NCBI RefSeq assembly: GCF_003940805.1
Contig: NZ_CP034328.1
Coordinates: forward strand, 1,054,001 to 1,118,000
DNA length: 64,000 nucleotides
From: Tabrizicola piscis
Lineage (GTDB): Bacteria > Pseudomonadota > Alphaproteobacteria > Rhodobacterales > Rhodobacteraceae
Direction: 5' to 3'
How positions within the stretch are numbered: the first letter of the stretch is position 1; every line of letters starts with the position of its first letter. The notes beneath the pieces were generated by a model, which worked only from the letters and a program-made list of their open reading frames with translations, was not told where the DNA came from and ran no database searches. Position numbers and translations under genes: made by a program. Below, piece by piece: positions 27,160 through 35,287 of this stretch.

Positions 27160-28317
27160 ATGCTGGACACTACGGCTGGGAACTTCACGCTTGCCGGGAC
27201 GCGGATCGTCACGCCCGACGGCACGATCGACGGCGCGGTTGACATCGAGGGCGGGCAGATCGTCGCCCTGCGCCCCGGGGCGCATCCGCCGGGAAGCCTT
27301 GATATGGGCGGCGATTTCCTGATCCCCGGCATCGTTGACCTGCATACCGACCATGTCGAGGCGCATGTCTTTCCGCGCGCGGGCGTGCAGTGGGATTTCC
27401 TGAATGCGCTCATGGCGCATGACGCGGTGGTGATCGCCGGCGGCACGACAACCGTGCTGGACAGTCTCTGCGTTGGCGCGTCGATGAAGCGGCCCGAACG
27501 GCGCGATCTTCTGGTGCCGCTGGTCGCCGCCTTGGAACGCGGCCGCGCCGAGGGGCTGTTTCGCGCCGATCATCTGCTGCATCTGCGCTGCGAAATCTGC
27601 GATCCCGACACAATCGCCCTGACCGATGCCACGATCGGCAGTCCCTTGGTGCGACTGGTCTCGGTGATGGACCACACGCCGGGTGACCGGCAAAGCCTTG
27701 ACCGGGAACACTGGCTTGGCCGGATGGCCAAGGATATGGGGCTCGATCTGGCCGAAGCCCGCGACGCGATGGCCGAACTCTTGGACCGATCCGCCCGCGT
27801 GGGGGCCGAGGTACGCGCGCATGTGGTCACCCAAGCGCAAGCGGCGGGCCTGCCGATCATGAGCCATGATGACCGCAGTTTGGCGCATGTCGATCAGGCT
27901 AAGGCTGAAGGGGCGGTCGTTTCCGAATTCCCCACCACGCTGGAGGCTGCCGCCCATGCCCGCGCCTTGGGCCTTGCAGTGGTGATGGGTGCGCCCAACC
28001 TGCTGCGCGGCGGATCGCAATCCGGCAACGTCGCGCTTCGGGCGCTGCTTGAGGCGGACCTCTGTGATGTGTTGTCCTCCGACTACATCCCCCGCAGCCC
28101 GCTGGACGCGGCCTTTGCCATCGGGTTTGACGACAGCCTGCCGCAGGACCTGACCCGCGCCATTGCCATGGTCACAGACGCCCCCGCAAGGCTTGCCGGG
28201 TTGACCGACCGGGGCCGGATAGCCCCCGGCCTGCGCGCCGATCTGGTGCAAGTGCGGCGGATGGGCACCCACAATCAGGTGGTCGCCGTGTGGCGCGAAG
28301 GGCGGCGGGTGTACTAG
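27160..28317 (+). CDS. phnM: PhnM-like alpha-D-ribose 1-methylphosphonate 5-triphosphate diphosphatase (HTD type)
   Basis: 385 residues from the ATG at 27160, preceded by GGGGGCAGG. It is the most classical PhnM of the three in this window: VDLHTDHVEAHVFPRAGV, MAHDAVVIAGGTTTVLDSLC, LVRLVSVMDHTPGDRQSLDR, MSHDDRSLAHVDQAKAEGAV, and DVLSSDYIPRSPLDAAFAIG. The metal ligands of the amidohydrolase family are all present. It is the last gene of the rightward phnD-C-E operon. The 63 bases after it hold no gene. Confidence 0.87.
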   Translation: MLDTTAGNFTLAGTRIVTPDGTIDGAVDIEGGQIVALRPGAHPPGSLDMGGDFLIPGIVDLHTDHVEAHVFPRAGVQWDFLNALMAHDAVVIAGGTTTVLDSLCVGASMKRPERRDLLVPLVAALERGRAEGLFRADHLLHLRCEICDPDTIALTDATIGSPLVRLVSVMDHTPGDRQSLDREHWLGRMAKDMGLDLAEARDAMAELLDRSARVGAEVRAHVVTQAQAAGLPIMSHDDRSLAHVDQAKAEGAVVSEFPTTLEAAAHARALGLAVVMGAPNLLRGGSQSGNVALRALLEADLCDVLSSDYIPRSPLDAAFAIGFDDSLPQDLTRAIAMVTDAPARLAGLTDRGRIAPGLRADLVQVRRMGTHNQVVAVWREGRRVY

Positions 28318-28380
28318 GCCCTTGGCGCGGGGCACCGCAATCGGTCTGATGGGATCACTGGCGGTCTTAAGCGCAAACCG

Positions 28381-28743
28381 TCAATCTCGGAACGCGCGAC
28401 TAGACACCTGAATCGGGTTGTTGGACGGGTCTTTGGCATTGGCAAATTCATACCCGTCCGCTTTGTGGATCTTCCCAAAATCAAGCCCTTCTGCGCTGGC
28501 TGCTTCGCAGAAGGCCGACACGTTCTCAACGTCGAACACGAGTTTCACCAAAACCTGCCCTTCTTTCTGCCCTGCCACGGCAGGGTGCAAAAGCAGCGAC
28601 ATACCAGAGGTTTGCGCCCTCAGCTCGACGATGCGGTCGCCTTCAGCCCGCAAAACCGAGAAACCAAAGTGCCTGGCGTAAAAATCCGCCATCTGATCGA
28701 TCTTGCTTGTATAGATCACCAACCGCCCGAGTGACGCTGCCAT
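28381..28743 (-). CDS. VOC (glyoxalase/bleomycin-resistance) family protein
   Basis: 120 residues from the ATG at 28743; a GTG start 19 codons earlier is possible but adds sequence without family character. GRLVIYTSKIDQMADFYARH and FDVENVSAFCEAASAEGLDF show one beta-alpha-beta-beta-beta unit pair of the vicinal-oxygen-chelate fold. The C-terminal NAKDPSNNPIQVSSR has the usual DPxGN-like turn. Metal ligands are not obvious. It is convergent with the preceding phnM gene, and its link to phosphonate metabolism is positional only. Confidence 0.65.
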   Translation of the reverse strand: MAASLGRLVIYTSKIDQMADFYARHFGFSVLRAEGDRIVELRAQTSGMSLLLHPAVAGQKEGQVLVKLVFDVENVSAFCEAASAEGLDFGKIHKADGYEFANAKDPSNNPIQVSSRAFRD

Positions 28744-28802
28744 TTTTGCACTTTCGGCAAGTTCCGCCTCAGGACACTTTAGCACGGCATAGTGCGACAC
28801 GC

Positions 28803-28822
28803 CCGCTTCGTCCGCGAAGCGG
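28803..28822. terminator. Hairpin downstream of the C-P lyase operon
   Basis: CCGCTTCG-TCCG-CGAAGCGG is a perfect 8-bp stem with a four-base loop, 35 bases past the last phnM stop. The minus strand also has GAGC-GGTT-GCTC nearer the gene. No T-run follows, so Rho-dependent ending or RNA stabilisation is possible. Confidence 0.5.
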
Positions 28823-28856
28823 AAAGTCAGAGCAACCGCTCCTGACGCTCTTCGGT

Positions 28857-30026
28857 TCAGGCCGCCATCGCCACCACGACCGAACCGTCCGAATAGATCT
28901 TGGCCCCTGCCCTTAGCGTCGCCCGGACATGTCCGATCCCGCTGTCATCGGCGATCACCAGATCGGCGCGCATTCCCGGCGCAATCGCCCCACGGTCGGT
29001 CAGGCCAAGCGCGCGGGCCGGGTTCACCGTGGCCAGACGGGTTGCTCCGGCAAGGCCGGCCGGGTCGGCCTTGGCCAGTTCCAGCACGGCGGGCAGCAGG
29101 GCTGAGGGGTGGTAGTCCGACGCAAGGATGTCCAAAAGGCCAAGCCCATGCGCCGTTCGGGCCGACAGGTTGCCGGAATAGGACTGTCCGCGCAGCGCAT
29201 TGGGTGCGCCCATCGCCGTGGCAAGGCCCCGTGCGCGGGCTTCGGTCGCGGCTTCGACGGTCACCGGAAACTCGCTGATCCCCGCGCCCAGCGCCTGCAT
29301 CAGGGCGACCTTTTCCACCGTATCGTCGTCATGGCTGGCCAAGGCCACCCCATGCGCGCGGCAGGTGGCGGAAATCGCGCGCAAGGTCGCTGCCATATCA
29401 CCGGCGGTGGAGCGTTTCTCGGCGATGCGGCGGGCAACCTCACCCTCCGCCTCAGTCTGGTTCAGGCCCTTCTCGCGGGCAATTCGGGCGACATGCGCCT
29501 CGATATCGCGGTACTGGCCCTGCCCCGGCGTGTGGTCAGTCAAGGACACAAGATCGACTGCGCCTTCGGCGATCAGCCCTTCGACCACGCGCAGGGCATC
29601 GGGAAAGGTGATCTCGAACCGCGCATGGACCTTGTGGTCGACCTTCAGCACGTTGCCCATGGATTTCAGCGCGCGGATGATGGCGCTGGTCTGGTCGAAA
29701 TGGCGGATATGGCCATAGGCCGACCCGGGGTGAAAGCTGACAGCAGCATAGGCCGTGGTCACGCCGGACGCCGCCAGCCGCCGGTCAAGGTCGCGCAGGC
29801 CCAGTTCCATCGGCATGCGGACGTTCGGGCGCGGCTCCACCTCGCGTTCAACCATGTCGCCATGCATGTCGACAAAGCCCGGCAGCAGCAGCAACCCGTC
29901 GCCGGTCAGCGCTGCCCCCGCCATCGGGGCTTCCGAAATTTCGGCAATCTGCCCGTCCACGATCCGGACCGAGCCACGGTCGACTACCCGGTCCTCCAGC
30001 ACGACGCGAAAATCAGACAGCCACAT
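28857..30026 (-). CDS. phnM: PhnM of the C-P lyase operon (HGD type)
   Basis: 389 residues. VDMHGDMVEREVEPRPNVRM, LDRRLAASGVTTAYAAVSFH, VDLVSLTDHTPGQGQYRDIE, ASHDDDTVEKVALMQALGAG, ISEFPVTVEAATEARARGLA and LLDILASDYHPSALLPAVLE define PhnM. It removes pyrophosphate from ribose-1-phosphonate 5-triphosphate before C-P bond cleavage. The strand-1 motif is HGD instead of HTD, as in the gene at 25148. Its start lies 14 bases inside the end of phnL. No PhnN or PhnP gene follows, so the ribose-phosphate end product must be handled elsewhere. Confidence 0.88.
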   Translation of the reverse strand: MWLSDFRVVLEDRVVDRGSVRIVDGQIAEISEAPMAGAALTGDGLLLLPGFVDMHGDMVEREVEPRPNVRMPMELGLRDLDRRLAASGVTTAYAAVSFHPGSAYGHIRHFDQTSAIIRALKSMGNVLKVDHKVHARFEITFPDALRVVEGLIAEGAVDLVSLTDHTPGQGQYRDIEAHVARIAREKGLNQTEAEGEVARRIAEKRSTAGDMAATLRAISATCRAHGVALASHDDDTVEKVALMQALGAGISEFPVTVEAATEARARGLATAMGAPNALRGQSYSGNLSARTAHGLGLLDILASDYHPSALLPAVLELAKADPAGLAGATRLATVNPARALGLTDRGAIAPGMRADLVIADDSGIGHVRATLRAGAKIYSDGSVVVAMAA

Positions 30027-30720
30027 CTTCGGACACCTCTTTTGCCGTCAATTCAATCTCGCGGTCGATCAGCCCCGCCACGTCACCGGGGTGGTGAAAC
30101 ACCCCGATCATCGCCACGCCCGCCGCCTTGAGGTCGGCCAGACGCCGGATCAGCGCCGCCCGCGCGCCTGCGTCCAAGGAAGCCGTGGGTTCATCCAGCA
30201 ACAGCAGCCGCTGCGGCAGGATCAGCGCGCGGGCGAGGTTGACCTTCTGCTGCTCGCCGCCCGAAAAGGTGGTGGGATAGGCGCGCCACAGGTCGCGCTT
30301 GACGCCAAACTCGGACAGCCAGCGGCGCGCTTCCTCCAGCGCATCGGGGGCCGCCACGCCCGCCCGGCGCAGGGGTTCAGCGACGATATCCTCGGCCGCT
30401 ACGCGGGGCCGGGCGATCAGGAACTGGGTGACAAAGCCGATCTCACGGCGGCGGAGGAGCGCGATATCCACATCCGCCGCCGTGGCCAGATCAATTCGGC
30501 CCTCGGTCGTGTGATACCAGATCTGCCCCGCGCGCGGCAGGTAGCTGCGGTAAAGCGTGCGCAAGAGGGTGGACTTGCCCACCCCGTTCGGCCCGCGCAA
30601 CAGCAGGAATTCGCCCGCGTGCAGGGTAAAGCTGATGCCCTCAAAGGCATGCAACCGCTGGCCCAGGTGGTGCATCTGAAAATGCTTGGAAAGGTTCTGG
30701 ACCTCAAGAACAGGGGGCAT
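30013..30720 (-). CDS. phnL: C-P lyase complex ATP-binding protein PhnL
   Basis: 235 residues from the ATG at 30720 (GTGAGG upstream). Walker A (GPNGVGKSTLLRTL), the PhnL-type segment GFVTQFLIARPRVAAEDIVA, signature (FSGGEQQKVNLARAL), Walker B (LLLLDEPTASLD) and H-loop (IGVFHHPGD) are clear. PhnL associates with the PhnGHIJ core through PhnK and is required for the transfer reaction in vivo. It is eight bases from phnK and overlaps phnM. Confidence 0.92.
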   Translation of the reverse strand: MPPVLEVQNLSKHFQMHHLGQRLHAFEGISFTLHAGEFLLLRGPNGVGKSTLLRTLYRSYLPRAGQIWYHTTEGRIDLATAADVDIALLRRREIGFVTQFLIARPRVAAEDIVAEPLRRAGVAAPDALEEARRWLSEFGVKRDLWRAYPTTFSGGEQQKVNLARALILPQRLLLLDEPTASLDAGARAALIRRLADLKAAGVAMIGVFHHPGDVAGLIDREIELTAKEVSEDVAV

Positions 30721-30728
30721 CACGGGCC

Positions 30729-31538
30729 TCACAGCTTCGCGTGGACAAGTTGTTGGGTGTAGTCGTGCTGCGGGTCCTGGAAGATCTGGTCAGCCAGCCC
30801 CTGTTCCACCACCCTGCCCCGGCGCATCACCATCACCCGGTCGGCCATGGTGCGGATCACGCCAAGGTCGTGGGACACGATGACCATGGTGATCGCCCGG
30901 TCCCTTTGCAGGCGCTTCAAAGTGTCCAGCACCAGCGCCTGCACCGACACATCCAACCCCGTCGTCGGCTCATCCAGCAGCAACAGCACGGGTTCCAGCG
31001 CAATCGCCTTGGCCAATTGCACGCGTTGCTGCATGCCGCCAGAGAGCTCGATGGGACGCGCGTCCATCCGCTCGAGCGGGAATTCGGACGCATCCAGCGC
31101 CTCACGCGCCCGGCCGCGCAGGGCGGCAAAGCTGCGCTCTCCCGCGATCAGTAGGCGTTCCGCGACATTGCCGCTGGAGGTGTGCTTCATCAGCAGCCCA
31201 AGATGCGGGTTCTGGTAGACGATCCCGATCCGCGTGGCGCACAGCATCCGCCGTGCGAAGCGGTCAAGGTCAAAAAGGTTACCGGGCAGGTCCGGCAGCG
31301 CCAGCCGGTAGTCGCCCGTGTCCGGTGTATCCTCAAGGTTCATCATCCGCAGAAGGGTCGACTTGCCCGACCCGCTTTCGCCGACGATCCCCAGCACTTC
31401 GCCGGGGTAGACGGTGGCCGACACATCCTGCAGCGCCACCACATCACCATAGCGCCGCGAAACGCCGGTCATGGTCAGCAAGGGCGGGGTCGTCATCAGT
31501 TGCGGGGCTTGCAGCGCAAGCGCTTGGAAGGGGGTCAT
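30729..31538 (-). CDS. phnK: C-P lyase complex ATP-binding protein PhnK
   Basis: 269 residues; the start overlaps the phnJ stop (ATGA). Walker A (GESGSGKSTLLRMM), a long insert after the Q-loop typical of PhnK and Opp-type ATPases (YQNPHLGLLMKHTSSGNVAE), signature (LSGGMQQRVQLAKAI), Walker B (LLLLDEPTTGLD) and H-loop (IVSHDLGVIRTMAD) are all there. PhnK docks on PhnJ in the C-P lyase core complex, so an intact PhnK argues that the divergent PhnJ is still part of an assembled complex. Confidence 0.92.
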   Translation of the reverse strand: MTPFQALALQAPQLMTTPPLLTMTGVSRRYGDVVALQDVSATVYPGEVLGIVGESGSGKSTLLRMMNLEDTPDTGDYRLALPDLPGNLFDLDRFARRMLCATRIGIVYQNPHLGLLMKHTSSGNVAERLLIAGERSFAALRGRAREALDASEFPLERMDARPIELSGGMQQRVQLAKAIALEPVLLLLDEPTTGLDVSVQALVLDTLKRLQRDRAITMVIVSHDLGVIRTMADRVMVMRRGRVVEQGLADQIFQDPQHDYTQQLVHAKL

Positions 31539-32449
31539 TGCGGCATCTTTCCGTTTTCATACCAGGTCGGGCCGATCCTGCCGCCCTCCCCTTCGGCCCG
31601 CCGGATGGCCTTGATGCCAAGATGGCTGTCCGACAGTTCAAACTGCGAGGAGCCGTCATCCTGTGGGATTTCGTTCATGAAATAGCCCGTTACGCCCGAA
31701 CGGTGGCAGGTCAGGGCAGCATGGTCCTCCACCTGATAAGGCACGTCGGAGAAGACCAGCGGTTCGACCTTCGTGAATGGCGGCACCGCGTACAGTCGCT
31801 TTTCGCGCCCGGCGGACAGGAAGGTCAGATGCTGCGCCATGTGCAGTTTCGGCACGTCCCAGCGCGGGATGGGGGATGGCGTGATCACATGTCGCCCATT
31901 GACCAGCGACGGATAGGCCGCCCCCTGCATGACCCGCCCGGATCGGACGATCTGTTCGTACAGGATCAGCCACAGCCGCCCGTAATCGGCATCGGCATGC
32001 ATCTGGCGGGCGACGGACATGTTGGGTTCCACCGGCCGCAATGGTTCGGGGTTCGGCACCTGCAAGACCAGCACCTGATCGCCGCGCAGGCGTTCTTCGG
32101 GGATGCGGTGGCGGCTTTGGATCAGCGTCGCCTCGGTCGTGTCCCACGTCTCGCGCGCGCCGGACACCTTGGACAGGAACGACCGGATCGAGGCTGCGTT
32201 GACGCTATCATCCGCCCCCTGGTCGATCACCTTGACCACCGAGGACGGCTTCAGCAGAGTCAGCGTCACTTGCAGCCCACCCGTCCCCCAGCCGCGCGCC
32301 ATCGGCACTTCGCGGCTGGCATAGGGCATCTGGCAGCCCGGCACGGCGATGGCTTTCAGCATCTTGCGGCGCAATTCACGCTTGGCCGAGGCGTCGAGAA
32401 AGCCGTAGGACATCGCCTCCCACGGTCTGGTCAGGGTGGCGATGGTCAT
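31535..32449 (-). CDS. phnJ: PhnJ homologue lacking the radical-SAM cysteines
   Basis: 304 residues that align with E. coli PhnJ (281) almost end to end: MSYGFLDASAKRELRRKMLK, VIDQGADDSVNAASIRSFL, IQSRHRIPEERLRGDQVLVL, VPNPEPLRPVEPN, SPIPRWDVPKLHM and SAGREKRLYAVPPFTKVEPL are all conserved. In E. coli the C-terminus carries CAIC...FVCSDTDYC, whose cysteines hold the 4Fe-4S cluster and the thiyl-radical residue. Here the aligned stretch reads ALTCHRSGVTGYFMNE and then QFELSDSHLG. One Cys (248) remains; the other three positions are Ala, Leu and Gly. No gap or frameshift is seen and the frame runs on with an added tail of about 30 residues. It is therefore either not a radical-SAM C-P lyase or works in a different way. 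Neighbours phnI and phnK overlap it by four bases each. Confidence 0.85.
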   Translation of the reverse strand: MTIATLTRPWEAMSYGFLDASAKRELRRKMLKAIAVPGCQMPYASREVPMARGWGTGGLQVTLTLLKPSSVVKVIDQGADDSVNAASIRSFLSKVSGARETWDTTEATLIQSRHRIPEERLRGDQVLVLQVPNPEPLRPVEPNMSVARQMHADADYGRLWLILYEQIVRSGRVMQGAAYPSLVNGRHVITPSPIPRWDVPKLHMAQHLTFLSAGREKRLYAVPPFTKVEPLVFSDVPYQVEDHAALTCHRSGVTGYFMNEIPQDDGSSQFELSDSHLGIKAIRRAEGEGGRIGPTWYENGKMPQ

Positions 32450-33507
32450 GCAGGCACCTTTTCCGGCTCGATTGGCGCCGCCGCCTTGGCCCCGCGCAAA
32501 GCGTCCAGCGAGGATTGGAAGGTCACATAATGCGGCAGTTTGAAGTGGATGCAGAAGCCCGAGGCCTCTACCGGTTCGGTGTGGTACAGGAAGAACTCCT
32601 CCTCGACCGGCGATCCTTTGGCCGCCCCGGGCGCGTTAAGGTCCAGCGTCGCGCCCGAGATGACCTTGACCTCGTTCCAGCCCAGCGTGGCGCAGAAACC
32701 CAGTTCGAGCAGGCCCGACTTGCCTTTCGACGTGACCTCGGCCTGTGACACCTTCACCCGCCCGGCGGAAAACACCGTGCCGCTCGGGTGGCGCACCCGC
32801 ACCTCCGCCTCGGCCAGCCGCAACTCGTTCACCGTGGGATGGGCGTTGCCATAGCCGCGCATGGCGGAATAGCCCAAGGCCAGCATCCCGCCGGTATCGG
32901 CGCGGGCAAGGCTTTGCAGCGTATGGGCCCGCTTGGCCGGGAACAGCAACGGCTCCCGCGTCAGGTCGGGAATGTCATCCGGCGCCACGTCGGCGCGGGC
33001 GGGGTCTGCCACCAGACCCTGCGCCTTTTGCCAGGCGGCCAGCGAAGGTTGCTGCGCGGGGGCTGCAACCGGGGCGGGGTCGACGGGGGGCGGGACAAAG
33101 GGCACACCGCGCAGCACATCGGTTGCCAGTATGCGGTGCGCATAGTCAAGGCTTGGCCCAAGGATCTGCCCGCCCGGAATATCCTTGAACGCCGCCGAGA
33201 TCCGCCGATGGGTGAAAAGCTGGTCCTGCAGCACGGGGTCCGCAATCGTCAGGCGCGGCTGCGTCGTGCGCCAGGCGCGCAGGAGGAGCACCGCCTCGTA
33301 CAGATCACCGCCCGACTGCGCCAGCGCCAGCGCGGCAAGATCGGGTTCGTAAAGCGAGGCCTCGCCCATCACCCGGTCGATCAGCATCGGCAGCGCATGG
33401 CGGATCTCGGCCACGCGGGCTGCGTCGATCCGGCCCAGTTCCGCCCGGTACAGGCGTTCGGACTGGTCAATCGCCCGCTCTCCGCCACGGGTTGCGACAT
33501 AGGCCAT
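32446..33507 (-). CDS. phnI: C-P lyase core subunit PhnI
   Basis: 353 residues from the ATG at 33507 (TGATG junction with phnH). Typical segments: YVATRGGERAIDQSERLYRA, HRRISAAFKDIPGGQILGP, TREPLLFPAKRAHTLQSLAR, YSAMRGYGNAHPTVNELRLA and the C-terminal HFKLPHYVTFQSSLDAL. In E. coli the equivalent His pair (HLKLPHY) lies at the zinc-containing interface with PhnJ, and it is retained here. PhnI supplies the nucleosidase step that forms ribose-1-phosphonate from ATP and phosphonate. A low-complexity Pro/Ala linker (PFVPPPVDPAPVAAPA) sits in the middle. Confidence 0.92.
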   Translation of the reverse strand: MAYVATRGGERAIDQSERLYRAELGRIDAARVAEIRHALPMLIDRVMGEASLYEPDLAALALAQSGGDLYEAVLLLRAWRTTQPRLTIADPVLQDQLFTHRRISAAFKDIPGGQILGPSLDYAHRILATDVLRGVPFVPPPVDPAPVAAPAQQPSLAAWQKAQGLVADPARADVAPDDIPDLTREPLLFPAKRAHTLQSLARADTGGMLALGYSAMRGYGNAHPTVNELRLAEAEVRVRHPSGTVFSAGRVKVSQAEVTSKGKSGLLELGFCATLGWNEVKVISGATLDLNAPGAAKGSPVEEEFFLYHTEPVEASGFCIHFKLPHYVTFQSSLDALRGAKAAAPIEPEKVPA

Positions 33508-34052
33508 CACAGCACCTCGATTGTTGTGGAACGCGGCAGGCCGATAACCCGCACGCCGTCGATGAGGAACAGATCGAACCCCGCCGGATAGCGGCAGAGC
33601 GTCGTGCGCAAGGCCCAGAAGATCGGGGAAATGCCGTCCAGCGCGATCTCGGCAAAAGTCTCGATCCCCGGCCCGGTCAGGCGCAGCCTTTGGCCCGCGC
33701 CAAACCGCGCCTCGGCCACCACGGTTGCCCCCTCGTCAGGATAAAGCGCCGAGCCGGCCGCCACCTCAGTCAGCCGGATCAAGCCCGAGTCCAGCCCCAG
33801 AAAGCAATGATCGGCCAGCGGCAAGGCAACCCGCGCCGCGCCAAGGCTGGCGATGCGGTCCGCAAGGGCGGGGTCGTCGCAGAACACCCGGCACTCGCGG
33901 TCAACCAGTGCCTCGGCAACCCCTGCCATGCCGGGGGTGGGCAGGGTCTGGACGGAACCCGGGCGGGCCAGGGCCCACATCAGCGCCTCGAACGTGGCGT
34001 TGGTGCGCGTCTCAAACGCGTCGGGCACCGGGACGGCAGCAAGCAGCGACAT
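33507..34052 (-). CDS. phnH: C-P lyase core subunit PhnH
   Basis: 181 residues. FEALMWALARPGSVQTLPTP, FCDDPALADRIASLG, ARFGAGQRLRLTGPGIETFA and FPAGFDLFLIDG-like (YPAGFDLFLIDGVRVIGLPR) are conserved PhnH features. The subunit is a PLP-transferase-fold protein without cofactor. It binds PhnG/PhnI in the hetero-octameric core. It is coupled to both neighbours by one-base TGATG overlaps. Confidence 0.9.
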   Translation of the reverse strand: MSLLAAVPVPDAFETRTNATFEALMWALARPGSVQTLPTPGMAGVAEALVDRECRVFCDDPALADRIASLGAARVALPLADHCFLGLDSGLIRLTEVAAGSALYPDEGATVVAEARFGAGQRLRLTGPGIETFAEIALDGISPIFWALRTTLCRYPAGFDLFLIDGVRVIGLPRSTTIEVL

Positions 34053-34495
34053 CAGAACGTCTCCATATCGACGCGCGTGGCTTCCACCTCGCGCAGGCGG
34101 GCGGTGTCGGTGGCGGTTTGCAGCGCAGCCTCGCGATGCAGGAAGGCGCGGATGTCCGGCGTCTGGCCAAGGCTGGCAGCGGCATCGACCACCGCCATCG
34201 CCATCGCCCGGTTCAGATCGCGGCCCAAGACCATGCCATAGCCTTCGGTCCCGGCGGCGCGGATATGCGCCTCGGCCACCAGCACCTCGCCCAAGTGAAA
34301 GTCGGTCCCCTGCACCGTGTCGCGCATCGGCAGCATCACAAGGCCCGTGCGGCTTTGCACCACCTCGACCGGGCCAAGTCCCGGCAGCACTGCTTCGGCC
34401 AGTGCGGCCATCCGGTCGGCATCGGCGCGGGCCAGCACGTCCAGAAGGCGCGCGTGGTCGAAGGGTTGGGCGGGGTCGTCGCCTTGGTCAAACAT
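34052..34495 (-). CDS. phnG: C-P lyase core subunit PhnG
   Basis: 147 residues from the ATG at 34495, preceded by CCGGAAGGTG; it begins eight bases inside phnF. RLLDVLARADADRMAALAEA, RTGLVMLPMRDTVQGTDFHL, GYGMVLGRDLNRAMAMAVVD and the ending VEATRVDMETF are typical of PhnG. With PhnH and PhnI it supports the transfer of phosphonate onto the ribose of ATP. Confidence 0.9.
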   Translation of the reverse strand: MFDQGDDPAQPFDHARLLDVLARADADRMAALAEAVLPGLGPVEVVQSRTGLVMLPMRDTVQGTDFHLGEVLVAEAHIRAAGTEGYGMVLGRDLNRAMAMAVVDAAASLGQTPDIRAFLHREAALQTATDTARLREVEATRVDMETF

Positions 34496-35237
34496 CGGCG
34501 GCACCTTCCGGGGCAGCATCGCCCTCATCCTGACTGTCGAAGGAAAACTGTACCCGGTCGGCCGCCCAGACCGCCTCGGAATACCCTATGGGCCGACCCG
34601 CAGCGTCCACGTCGGTCTTTTGCAGCACCAGCACCGGCTGATCGGGATGCTGCATCAAAAGGCCGGCCTCCTCGGCATCCGGGCGGCGGGCAAAGACGAT
34701 GGTGCGCTTGCGGAAGTAGTCGGCGATGCCGTGACTGCGGTAGATGTCGGTCACCGAAGCGCCGCCCGTGCGCTGTGCGGCAAGGTCGGGAAAACGGGCG
34801 GCGCAGTGATAGGACAGGCCGATGTTGATCGGCACCCAATCCGCCAGACCCCGCCGCAGCAGTCGGTGAACCGGGCTGCCCTCAGCCAGTCCAAGCTCGG
34901 CCGCCACCCGCGCCGAGGCAGGCACGATCGCGTCGGCAAGCTGCTCGCCTGCCGGGGCGATGCCCTGTTCCAGCAGGTTCTGCCGGAACCGGGTGCGCCG
35001 TCCGATGTGATAGCTGATCAGGGGCGCTGCCTGCACAAAGGTGCCGCGCCCCTGTTCGACCCGCAGCTTGCCCTCAACCGCCAAGGCCGCCACCGCCCGC
35101 CGGACCGAGTGGCGCCCTGCCTGAAACGTCTGACACAACTGCGACTCGGTCGGCAATTGTGCGCCGGGCTCAAGCTCTCCGGCGGAAATCTCGGCCGAGA
35201 TCCGATCGCGAATGATCTTCCAGTTGTCACGTCCCAT
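34488..35237 (-). CDS. phnF: GntR/HutC-family regulator PhnF
   Basis: 249 residues. The winged helix (WKIIRDRISAEISAGELEPG, then FQAGRHSVRRAVAALAVEGK) and the UTRA effector domain (SYHIGRRTRFRQNLLEQG, ISYSEAVWAADRVQFSF-like ending) match PhnF. The start is taken at MGRDNW (35237); an ATG seven codons earlier is possible. It is the first gene of the phnFGHIJKLM operon, so autoregulation is likely. A Pho-box-like element 51-68 bases upstream suggests dual control by phosphate starvation and a phosphonate-related ligand. Confidence 0.88.
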   Translation of the reverse strand: MGRDNWKIIRDRISAEISAGELEPGAQLPTESQLCQTFQAGRHSVRRAVAALAVEGKLRVEQGRGTFVQAAPLISYHIGRRTRFRQNLLEQGIAPAGEQLADAIVPASARVAAELGLAEGSPVHRLLRRGLADWVPINIGLSYHCAARFPDLAAQRTGGASVTDIYRSHGIADYFRKRTIVFARRPDAEEAGLLMQHPDQPVLVLQKTDVDAAGRPIGYSEAVWAADRVQFSFDSQDEGDAAPEGAADV

Positions 35238-35287
35238 CAGCCCAACCCGCAAATTCATCCGAATGACTCACGTCGTACTCCCCGGTC

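Noticed and set aside
29109..30131. 340-residue plus-strand frame, and a further one to 30762
   Set aside because: Antisense to phnM and phnL; the amino-acid composition (Gly, His, Arg, Gln) is that of a GC shadow.
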